NCBI GenBank assembly: GCA_036852015.1
Contig: JAANDG010000363.1
Location: forward strand, 62,001-126,000
DNA from: Pelodera strongyloides
Lineage: Eukaryota > Nematoda > Chromadorea > Rhabditida > Rhabditidae
Direction: 5' to 3'
Length of the DNA stretch: 64,000 bases
Shown: piece after piece, positions 12,101 through 23,700 of the stretch
Numbering within the stretch: the first letter of the stretch is position 1
How the letters are laid out: the number at the start of each line of letters is the position of its first letter
The notes under the pieces: generated by a model
What the model saw: only the letters and a program-made list of their open reading frames with translations
What the model was told of the DNA's origin: nothing
The model's database searches: none
Made by a program: the position numbers and the translations under genes

Positions 12101-15100
12101 ATTTCCCACGGACGGAGAAACGTTTTCGGAAGATGATCTTGTAAAGGAATCGTTGGAAAGTACAGGAACTCTTCCCTCAACTTTGACTACTGCACAACCA
12201 GAAGTGACCGCAACTGGTGCCAATGTTATTGAAGAATCGACAGACAATACAAGTGAACTAACAGAGCCACAGACCGACGCATCACTGGAATCCACTGAGG
12301 AAGCGTCGACAGAATCTTCAGAATCCCTTCCGGAAAATGATACAACTCAGACTCAGACCACTAATGAACCAACAGGCAGCATCACTGATGCTGGCATTGA
12401 AACCACTGACTCAGGTTAGTTTCTTACTAAGCGAGTTTCATAACTATGTCAATAAAGAGCAAAGTAACACAGCACTACTACTTACACTATTGCTTTCAGT
12501 TACCCCATCAGCAGATGAGATCAGTGCGGAAACAGAACTACTGCCCTTTATCGATTTGGCCGGCATTTCTTCGGAAGAATCCACGGAGAGAGTGAAACCC
12601 GAACTTCAAATTCCGACAGAACCTACAGTCGCTTCCACGACGTTCATTCCAGAACCGCTTCCTGAAGAAGGTTTAGGGACGGAAGACATATCCTCAGAAG
12701 TGTTTAGTAATCTGATAGAGACTGTCACCGATGGGGAAGCATTAGCAGTGGGAAACGCTAAATCGGCCGTATTCTTGGGAAAATCAACATACTCGGCCGA
12801 ACGCGAGCCAATAGGTACAGTTAATTGGCTAATTTTCCCGCGACGAACAAGTTTTCCATGAAATATTTGTAAAAATACGGTCATTGTACTCTCTGAATAT
12901 CATACTTTCACAGAAAATCCCGATGACACGAACGGCGCCGCTTCTTATGCAGATGATGAGACAGAATCGACCATTTTTGCCGGCACAGGTGATATTTTGC
13001 TTTAATATTTTTATAAGAACCAATTTGTAACGCTTGCAACTGTGTAATTGTTAGTCTGCTGTATAAACAGTCGTATAGTAACATCATATCGCATATTGTG
13101 CATTACAAACACTCAAGTGTACTGCACACGTTTTCTTGAATATACTAACCAGGCCAATCCTAGGTGCCTTTGACGATGGTTCCCTATCTACGTCGCCTTC
13201 CGCAGTCACGAAATATGCCAAGGCTTCTCGAGGTGCAGTAGAAGGTAAGTTATTCAAACATAAAAAAAGTCGTACATATTTACTTATGAAACACGCGATT
13301 TATGATTTATGACAAATACAGCCAACCTAGGTTGCCCTCCGCCTCATCTGTGTGGAACCAATTGCTTCGTATACATCAACGAAGCCGGTTGTCAGGACTG
13401 CCAGTGCTTATGGATATCGCTGAGTTGGTTATTTACCAATGATTGTTACAAGGTTACCAATTCATCAAACCTCAACATTGGTGAAAAATAACAAACATTT
13501 TTAGATTGTGAGACAGATTCTGATTGTCCTGAAGACCTACAAGAATGTGAAATGGGCAAGTGTCAATGTAAGAGGGGTTATGAACAAGACATGCATCTAT
13601 CCGGATTTTGCAAGAAGTTTGGAGCAAAGATCTCTTCGACGGAAGTTCAATCTGACGCTGGCGAGTTTCCGTCCTCTTCACATAGCGAAGGTACCTAGCA
13701 CGTGCGCTTCGTAACAATTCTAGCCGCAGCTTAAAACACAAGCAAAAGTTATGTCAGTCATTCTACCAAAAAACATCATGCATATCATTTCAGCCGAATT
13801 CGCGGCAATTCATGGAAGCTCCGAGTCCATTTTTAATCAACCGTCAGATAGTACAGAGGTACGACTTGTCTAGAGATATCGGCTTGGTTGTTATACTTTA
13901 CAAAAGTATACAGTAAACTAAGTGTGAAATATTTTCTTTGCTTGCAGAATGGAGGAACAACAAGTGCGCCGGAAAGCACAGTAAGTTTCATTTTATTGTT
14001 CAGCATTTCTTATAGTTAATCGATCCTCAAGCTTTGGGAGTTTTATTTCGACTTTCTAGGAAACAACAACAATATACGCAGGACTTTATTTCGGGCGAGC
14101 AGCTAGTCGAATAAAGAGGGACACACGGTTTGCTTGAGATTTATCCGCATATTTGCATAAAACAGTGGACTATACTTAACTTTGTGATGGTCGTATGACC
14201 AAAATGATTTTTAATTTATTGCATGTGGAATTAAAATAATATTTCTAGACGCCCGTTCGGTCGAACAGTTCATCCCAGTCGCGGTTTTCCAGTCGAGTCA
14301 GGTATATGAGAAAGAACTGGACGACTTTAATTTGGCATCCAACATTTGACATTGCATGAGGTCAACACCACCATTATATTCTCTTCTGGAAAACATACTT
14401 TTTAATCATGTACCGTTTAATTGATTGATCCTTTCACAGACTACCCATAGCCAAACTATGCAGTTGAATGTACCTACTGCTTGCATTGATTGTCTCTTTC
14501 ACTTCGCAGTTGACTAAACCGCAGTTCATAAATGCGATCGCTTTCACTCATTACGGGACTCAATTGTGATGGTAGCTTTAAGCTATTGTATTTGTATGTA
14601 CATTTTGTTGCAAACACCTTTTTCAATGTGAATGCAGAATAAAGCATGTTTTGTACGGGGCGGTGTGCACTTGGGTGTTGTTTATTGGTGGTGGTTGACA
14701 TACATAAATTGAACACATACATTGACCAACTCTAAAAGTAAGCCAAAGCTATGTGAGCACAACGGTTTTAACGATGTTGCAGTCTTTAAAAAAAAATCAG
14801 TTAGGTTTTCCTACCTGTGAATACGTGTCATGATCACAAAGGAACTTTCTGTCTTTGTGTTGAAACCGATAACAAATAACACGTTCTTTAATAAAAAAGA
14901 AGCGAAATTCATTTTCTTAGAAGACTCGTGTGATGACGACGTTCAATGTCCACCGAACCAGTTTTGTCTTCAGGTAAATTATTTAGCTTGATAGATGTTC
15001 CATTGAAGATGGTATTGTTCTCACAGAATTCTTGTGTTTATCTGAAAATCGTCCATTCGTTGTAGGGAGATTGCTGGCACTTGCCAGAAAGGTCGGCTTC

Positions 15101-17648
15101 GGGAAGAACACGAGAAGGCAGCATACAAGAAACTGGTAGCGCATCCAACTTATTTAATCGGAAAAACTATTTGCTTACTGTGACTCTTACATCAGTTAAT
15201 CGAACCTAACTTAGAGTAAATAATGGAGAAAGTTTGCAAAAAAAAAATAAAGGCCAGAAGTTAAACTATTATTTAGCATAACAGCTGTATAATAATTTCC
15301 AGGGCCCAGAGAAGACATTAACGACAATAGTGACTTGACGCTGTTCCCGACCGAAAACAAACGGTGAGGATATTGTTTTGTTGTATTAATATTAAAGCGC
15401 TTATTTATGTTTCTGTCTAAAAATCATGTTTACCATGATTGTTTTAGAAGAAATTTCCGTCCGACTTCTCCGATGTTCGAACTGACAGCTCGCAGGAGAA
15501 CTGTGGAGGATTTGGTGAGTGGGCATACTCCTTAAACCTAAAACAAATTAACCTAGAGTAATAATTGACCCTGTTTTTAGCTGATATTTACATAGAAAAT
15601 AGCCTCAGTTTGCTTCCGCTCAGTTTGTTTTACTCAGTTTCATTAATGTAACCCATATTTAGAAAGAAGAAATTCGACGTGAAAAATCACAAAACCAACA
15701 GTTATTATTAAACCGTTTTGCCGGTTCAAACTTCCGGATCTCGGAGGTATCGTTTTGCTGAAAACACATGCTTGTTTCTTTTGTTGTGAACAAAATATTT
15801 GACAATTAGAATCAACGTAACAATTGGTGAGTTCAGAATACCCCAAGTTCACCCATTCTACCAACGGATGTGAAAACAATTGATCCGAGGGACGGATTCT
15901 CTTCGAGTGAATTGGAATTTGGTATGTTTATTTGATTAAATTTGCAAATTTGCAAATTTTAAGTTGCCCTGACTCCCGTATCTGGTACAAAACGTTCGAA
16001 GCGTAGCATTCGTACCAACTAAGAAAATAAGAATATGTGCGTTTTTATGAGAAACTGTTTTTGTTCACTGTGCTTCGTTCTAGATTTCTCCTCAACGGAC
16101 ATCCCATCAAGTACAGATCCCAACATTAGAATGATCGAAATACCTGGACGAACGGTATGTTTTCTCATCGATAAAGTGTACATGATTACTATTTCCTGTA
16201 CTGAAATTCAATGCAATAATTTTTAGTCCCACTTCCAAACTCGGTCAAATCCTTTATTCAGCGAAAACGAAGATGACACAGAGTAAGTTCACGATATGTT
16301 ATTTTTACTACGAAAGGCGGTTATTTTTCCTTTCCGAAACAGATTTCTTTATTTTTTTAATTGTAAAGTTTCTTTCTTTCTAGTATTTGTAGAATGCAAT
16401 TAGCTTGTACAGTCACGTTAAGCGTTAGTATGTAACATGGATTACACACTACACTTACCGGCGTATGCCTTGCTTAGCAAAATTTTGCAAGAATGAATAT
16501 TGGCATTTCGTGTTCATTAAGAAATGAAGAAGAAGGTGAAGAAGAAGAAGCGACAACAACAAGGCAAAGCCTTCCACTAACCACACTTGCATCAACGCCG
16601 TCTCAGCCAGTGCGTCGCACCCCGTCCTTCAGTTTTGACGATGAAGACTCATCACATGAGACATTCATGATGAACTTTATGAAGCAGAAGAGGATTGTTG
16701 AGGATCCGTGAGTTAATTTTTTGCTATATTTTTGTTAACGGACATTCATAATGTCCAAAGTTTAATTTCCCTAGTCGTTGTTCATTTAGTCCGTTGATTG
16801 ACTGGCCAGTTTAGAAGTTCCGCAGCCACCCTGGAACCGCCTCGTAGAAAGCAGCCGCAGAAGAATGAAGAACACCGGCCTGGGGTTTGGTATGAGATGG
16901 ATGGTCCTGCAGAACAAAATACTCAACCTGTGTAGACATTTCATTTATTTGTTCCCCCTTTCTTCGTGCAGAACGTTCATTACGATTTATCCAACGCACA
17001 TAGTATAGAAGAAAATTACTGTTTCCATCTTTGCTTTGTTCCTCAATAATTCCGAAACATCCTTTTTAGGACGAGAAACCCGCAAGTACCAAAAGTAGGC
17101 GAAAAGATTTTCTACGATTACACGCGGGATAACATCATGAACAAGCCAATTCGAGTTGAAGCGTCTAATGCCAGGGGTACATCATCTGCGGAACCTGACG
17201 GATGCATATTTTTGTGTTGTATAAAAATATATAAATTATTTTGTAACTTCGGTAATGGTTGTGATATATTGCTTGCAAAATGAATGTTTAGGCTCGGTGC
17301 GTGCCGAATGTGCCCGTGATGTAGACTGCAGTAACAGAACAAAATGTTGCCAAAAGAGATGGTGTGATAGGTTAGTGACTACAGAATTCTGTACACATTT
17401 GCCGTATAGGAAGACATTCCGTTCGGATATCCCTAGTTATTGTATATAGTTAAGAATGTGAGTGCATTATGCAAATATTTTACTAATTTTATGCAATACA
17501 CACGCGCACCATTAAAATATACTAAACATTTAGATCCAACCAGTGTGGCACGTCACGATTTTGTCTTCCAAATTGCTCAATGACAAAATCAGTACATATG
17601 GAAAGTTTGGGACAAGGATCACAACATATTGACATAATATACGATTAA
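9165..17648 (+). CDS. Large secreted Ser/Thr/Glu-rich protein with antistasin-like, EB/EGF-like and WAP-like modules
   Basis: About 32 exons, roughly 1,150-1,170 residues. Exons: 9165-9250, 9339-9420, 9685-9765, 10004-10046, 10126-10247 (or to 10199), 10998-11128, 11221-11389, 11483-11575, 11702-11842, 11937-12414, 12500-12814, 12914-12988, 13164-13244, 13322-13423, 13505-13690, 13794-13858, 13948-13980, 14060-14127, 14249-14301, 14921-14973, 15066-15135, 15303-15363, 15448-15514, 15663-15746, 15837-15921, 16084-16154, 16227-16282, 16522-16707, 16815-16889, 17070-17176, 17292-17370, 17534-17648. An acceptor-like tattgcag lies five bases before the ATG. Residues 1-18 form a signal peptide (GGLLLLILIISV). 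Long acidic Ser/Thr-rich stretches, probably O-glycosylated, separate the cysteine modules: an antistasin-like one in exon 14 (GCQDCQC), EB/EGF-like in exon 15, a short CDDDVQC module in exons 20-21, and WAP-like at the C terminus (DVDC, TKCC). Such modules often inhibit proteases. The joins of exons 5-7 and the exon 14 donor are the weakest. I do not recognise an orthologue. Confidence 0.75.
10876..10944. repeat. Small inverted repeat in an intron
   Basis: The words aaataaaagattggata (about 10877-10893) and tatccaattggtcttttattt (about 10924-10944) are imperfect inverted copies about 30 bases apart, in intron 5 of the secreted modular gene. It could be the remains of a foldback element. Confidence 0.4.
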
Positions 17649-18914
17649 GCGTGTTCATGTGATCCGTTTCTGTTGAAATCAGACCGATTGATAATATTTA
17701 ATAAATTATTCATAAATGAAATTATTTACGTAATATAATAAATACATATAAAAGAGGAAGCAAATTTGGAAGATATAAGTGAATAAATTCAACAAACTAA
17801 CATGAATATACCATATGTAATACGGTAACCCCGTTTCGACCCTTCGCATACGAGGATTTTGCCACCGTTGGGTCTCATCAGTGCGATGACGGTAGGCTTA
17901 GGCAGTGAGTGAAATAATGTATTTGGCTATTTTGTAGGTGCATACAATATTTGCATCAGGAAACAAACAAGAAGCAACGCAATAACTTTTCCTGCGACGG
18001 AAATACTAATAGATTTAATAAAACTTGAATTATTGTGAACCTTCGTGTGCTTACGGAACCACTTAAAAAACGGGGGGAAATTTTTATGGAAAAAATCCAT
18101 TTTGCCGAACGGAAATTTACAAGGCAACAGACTACATACTCTGACTATAATTTTTTTGCGCAGCGGAACAAGTTTTCCTAGAATACGGTTATGTCATCAA
18201 GTTTGCAATTCATTACGCAGGCTCTTCTGTGCTCTTTGTGACAATTTCGTTCGCTGACCTTATTCAGCCACTTAGCGGCAACGCGCGGCCTAAAAGTATA
18301 GCCTTTACTAACCACAAGCCCTTCATGTAGGAAATATAAAACTGCCGTACTTTCAACAAAAATTCGATTCCGTTGAAGTTCTCCTTCTCCCCATTTGGTT
18401 TCTCACATTCCTCATGAAGAGGTTCCGAAAAAAACGGCCATCTTGCGCAAGAACAAATTCTAAACTTCATACGACCCATATTACTTCATGTTTAAAAACA
18501 CCCGTCATTTTTGGTATTAGTACTGTAGAATTAGTAAACATAATTCTCAATCCCTGCCCTCTCTGAACTATTTTTGAGCGAATATGGTAGATTGAGCGCG
18601 ATCGTTACTATACCGTAATCCGTACGTCTTGACGGGACTCCGCACCAGTTATTAGCACTTTGTCGTTAGTATGTACAACATGCGTGACGTAAACCGGTAT
18701 TCACCCATAACATTCCGAAAAAGGGTAGCATAATATTGGAGAGATAACTACCCAAATTGAATGATTAGTTATTTTATAATTCTCATTAAAGTATATGTTG
18801 CATTTTTGGATCGCCTCCAAAAAAAGAGCACAGAGCGCCCGTGAGACGTGTGTCTGTATGATAGCATAGAGCACAGAGAGCGACACGTCGGCTAGCTCCA
18901 ATCTAGGCTGGGAA
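17649..18914. other. 3' flank and intergenic DNA
   Basis: An AATAAA at 17700-17705 fits as the poly(A) signal of the secreted modular gene. After it I see no exon on either strand supported by splice sites. The open frames near 18045-18257 (plus) and 18479-18264 (minus) have no recognisable product. Confidence 0.45.
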
Positions 18915-20381
18915 ACTGAAGGGTTAAGTACACTACTTGGGTAAACTGAACCCGTAAACAAACCCCATAAGTGTTCAGTGGAAGTGTTACGTAACACCTA
19001 GGTAAACTCAACGGTTAAGTTGAATAGTGCATTTTTCCTCCGCAGCGTGCATTTTTTTTTCAAGTTTTTTTTTTAAACCGTGTTTTCCCAGTGAATTACT
19101 ATATATTTTACTAGTTAAGCATTGATGTGTTGCCTTTGTGGTGTAACTCTCTTTATTTATTCATGTTATTATTGAAATATGGTCTGTATTGTTCATGTTA
19201 TTCGAATTATTCTGCTTTTGGTTTATTTTATAGAACGCGCTGCATCGAGTACGTGGGACGAGGAGGATCACTGTCCTGAATCGGCATGGAGTGTTGCTTC
19301 TCGATACGAACATCGCCGAATGTAGCCTTTTCCACAGTGGTATGTTTTACTTACACACCATCTTCTCAATCCTCAAAGCAGTGAATTTCATCTTGTCTAG
19401 ATATGTACGCGTTCCTATTCTCTTTTTAGATGTGATGCTTCTTGTGCCTTCTGCGTCCCCTCTTCCCCTGGCGTGTTCATCAACTGTACATCAACTGCGA
19501 AGATCTTGAAAAGGTCTGACTGGAATCTGACGGATGTTCTGCAGTGGCGCTGCGCTGATGCAGGAGTGTGAATGGAGATGGAGATTAGAAAGATTGTCTT
19601 TTGCTTTCAATAGATTTGTTGGTTTTGTAGACAGCGCATTTTGTCTTTTTTGTCTCCTACTTTTCGAAGAGTGACGCCTGGCCTGTATGCCTTTACTTTG
19701 TTAGATCGTTATTGTATGAGATGTACCGAATATAGTTTTCCTCTAAAATTGTTTATTGCTCCAACTTCTGCCTATTTATCGTATCCGTTAGGTTCTATCC
19801 AGAAATGCCAGTTTTTTCATTGATCGTTAACGATTATTTAAAATACATATCTGAACGACTATTTCTAACAGCTGTATTTTGTATCTTGTGTAATTTTATG
19901 CTTGAAGCGAGCTTTTCCTCTTTATACACGATTTTATGTTTTATATTTTGCTATTTTTGTTTGTTGACACTTTATAGAATAGTTTATTTAGCGTGCATGC
20001 ACCTACCGTAAAGCCTTATAATATATTATTAACACACTTTATGTGTTAATAAGTATTTATATACTTATTCTTTATGTTCATCTTGTATTTCGTTTTGGCT
20101 GGTTTTCGTTGCTTTTATTATAATAAAATTATTTAAGGCAAATTTCTCGTTATTTTTAGTGTGCTCTAATTTTTGGATAGGTTACCGTATTTTAGTAGTT
20201 GCGACGCTATTTGGTGCTACCTACCCGCAGAAATTTTCCCGAAGGTGCGCTCTAAAACACAAACGCGGTACCGTAGTCGGGGCACTTAAGGGTTAAACTT
20301 ACCACTTCAGCTGAAGGGTTAAGTTTAACAATAAACGAACCCTTCGGCGGAAGTGGTAAGATTAACCCCTCAGTAACCCTA
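18915..20381. mobile_element. Probable degenerate DNA transposon with imperfect terminal inverted repeats
   Basis: The left end near 18916 reads actgaagggttaagtacact. The reverse complement of the right end near 20373 reads actgaggggttaatcttacc, so the ends are imperfect inverted copies of about 25 bases. Both ends have inner palindromes: gtgttacgtaacac at 18984-18997, and a long hairpin at about 20289-20367 built on gggttaaacttaccacttc and its inverse. The inside has only short frames; one stretch after an acceptor at about 19231 looks coding-like but stops after about 27 codons. No transposase is recognised. The family and any target-site duplication are unresolved. Confidence 0.5.
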
Positions 20382-20734
20382 TCAGAGATGATCACTGGAT
20401 GATAAAAGGATTGTTGGCTTGTTTATTGTTTTTTTTTATATATATTTAGATTAAGCGCATACAGCATTTTTGAAGAATTGAAATAATGCCTCTTTATTAT
20501 TCAATTAATATTTGTGTGTAGGACATCCGCCTTTTGTCAGGAAATACTTTTGTTTTCGTGCCTACATGCTTGTTTCTCCCATTTTTGACTTTTGCCGGGG
20601 GAGCGGAAAATTATAACAAGTAATAATGTGTTTTATTGCAGGCGAGTCACTTAACGCATAAAGTGAGCGAGACCGGACTTTTCCTCAGCGACAACAAATC
20701 TTCTCGAGAAAATATATATTATGATAAAAAGAAG

Positions 20735-23700
20735 ATGAGGGGAAATACATTTAGCTTATTTGTGAGTTTCTGTTGTTTCCTTCAGTAAGTGCAATTAGTT
20801 CGGGTCCATGTACTGTATTCAATAAAAAAAGTAATTTTAGATTTTAACCTGCTTGCTTTTGTCAACTGCCTTATGTGCTGGACCACCCAAGAAAGGATAC
20901 AAATCGAAATTGTGTTTAAATGATCTATGCACTGGTATGTTAATGTTTTTTCCCGTCAAATCCCTAATAACTGCTTTGAATTATTTTGAGGCTAGCTCCT
21001 TGTTGTTATTAAACTTATACGGAACATACACTTGCACGCTTCTTTGCCGGTATCAGATGTTTAATACTAGAAAATGTGTACATGTAGGTGAACAACGTAA
21101 CACGGCAGAAAAATCAAATCACTTTGAAGAAAATAAATTAGTCTGAAACTCAGGATGTAAGACAACAAGAAGCTTAAAGAGAATTTGAGAGCTTTGGGAG
21201 AATGCTTCTACGTCATTTCGCAAGCCTTCATGTTTCAGAACCGATGTTCAAGGCGATCGTTGTCAAGGATCATCCATCCACCCACGCACAGTTTGTATCG
21301 GCGAAGAAGGGTGATGAAATTGAAGTATTGGCCATCCAATTCAGCGATCGGATTGATCTTATGCAAGTGAAGGTAAGAATCATGAATGCTTACATTTGAC
21401 GTATATTATACCAATATTGACATGCGATCTGCTTTCAGATATTTGTACATATTTTCTTTATTATAGACGGAGACATTCTCCGGTCTGATCTACATGGGTT
21501 TCTTGGATTTGAAACCGTACGTCGACTTCCTGGAACATTCAATTGACAGCGGGCGCGAGCTGAAGATTGTTAGCCAGGAACGGGCTGAGGGCGAGAAACA
21601 AGTACTAGGTAAACTTTAATACAATAGTGCTCGTGATATTTATTGTTCACCTTTTCGAGACATTTCTGCACTGACACAGCCGTTTTTGGTAGTAGATACT
21701 TTCTCTAGTTTAGGTGTTTCGCCTGCCAACCAAGACCTTGTGCGTGTATACAACGCGCAAGCTGCCGCGTACGCGCGGCTGAATGGGCTAGAGCCTCCTG
21801 TTCCAAAGCCAATTCCCGAGCCAGAACAGAAAGGACACGGACATTCCCATTCACACGGCCATTCACATGGCCACTCACATGAAGCGGGTCACGGGCACTC
21901 CCACGTCAGTTTGTTTATTTTTATTTTTATTTTTGCTCTGTTCGGATGTATTGCAACAACGCAATGTCTTCTTTCCTTGAGCAATGAAGTAATATGTTAT
22001 TGTTTATAAGGCGACGTCCGTCATTTTGCTATAGAAACTAGTCGAATTGTATAAAACTAAGCGTAATTACGTTCCGACTAGGATCTACATCAAGGGGTTT
22101 TTGATTTGACTGTTTATTGAATGTTTGACTTATTCAGGGACCGGAGGGTCATGAACATTCACACGAAGCCGGTCACGGACACTCGCACGTAAGTATCTAT
22201 TAATTGTTCTTTATTTTGGAATGTGAAAACGAATTCTGTCACTATGCCGGATTAGCTCTTTCATTATGCCAGAGTATCTTGTGAAACTAGGAACACACTT
22301 ATTTTATTTTTTGTTTGAAGGGAGCCGAAGCTGCAGCACATACACGTGAACCTCCAGTGACAACGCCACCTCCAGTTGCCCAGCAACAGGTGCATCTTTG
22401 CGCGTTTTATGTGTAAATCATGTCGTGACAAATCTTCAGATCATAGTAGTTTAATGTTTAGCTTATGATGATGTGAATTAAGAAATAGGTTTAATACTCC
22501 CGAAAATTATTCACAGCCTCTATTTCAGACCCAGCCACCGACTCCGACAGAAGCTCCCCGAGCTGCGCCCCCTATGGCAAAAGCTCCACCTGTTCAACTT
22601 GAGGTAGGAGTTTTCAGTTTGCCAAACGTATCAGTATTTCAATTTGTTAGATTCATAGCTTAATTGTTTTAGGGAAATTCCATCGATGAAGAGGATCCAA
22701 ATATCAGGGAACTGGTGGAAAGCGACCTTCGGATGCAAGAACAACAACGCAAGGTGAGTTATTTATTAGCTTATTATTTGCAGCTTCTCTAATCTGAGTT
22801 TGTTATGAGCTTACGTAGTTTCATCCAATTCCTCCTCCTGAATTATTTTTGCAATTCTTTCCCTAACAAATGTCGCACTTTATTTTTTTATTCCCATGTA
22901 TTCATACATACATACATACATATTCATACATAGTTCTACGGTTGACTCGAGATTTTTGAATTTAGAGCTTGTTTGATAAATCGTGCTGCTTTATTCTTGC
23001 TTTAGGCTGCTATTGTACAAAAGAATAAGAATGTGCAGCCTATTACACCACCTCAGCAACAACAACCCAATGTCGCATCCGACGCTCCTATTGTGGAAAA
23101 ACCTTCACTAGAGCCTCAGACGGTACCTACTTTACCAACTCGGGAGGCGCCAACGCCAAGCGGAGCGGATTCGCCCAACACACAGAAATTGGAATCAGTT
23201 CAGTCAAAACAAGAACCGCAGACAGTCCAGTCGGAGTTAACGAAACATCAAGAAGAAACTCTACAGCAACAACCGATCAGCCAAGGCTTCCAACAAAACT
23301 CCCCAAACATTGCTCAATCTGTAACAACACCTCCTAGTCAAGCCTCTCTTGTACCCACTGAACCCGTTGCTTCCCATGTTAACGAAGCAGAGACGGAAAA
23401 ACCTGTGACTAAGCCGTCTCAATCTCAAGGACAACCAGATCCTTTTGTCATAAACGATAGCGTGGTGGAACCACACACGGCACCCACACCACAACCTACT
23501 GATGGTAAATCCTTAGAATCCCAGCCTGCGCCTGCCTCGAACGGTGCGCAGGAACTACCTCCTTCCATGGAAACGACAATGACTGATGCAACTTTATCAT
23601 CTGGCACAACAAGCAGCTCACCAAGTCAAGCCGCTGAAACAGCAGGAGGCGTATCCATACCTTCAAATGTGACATCAGTACAGGAGCCTAGTCTTCCCGC

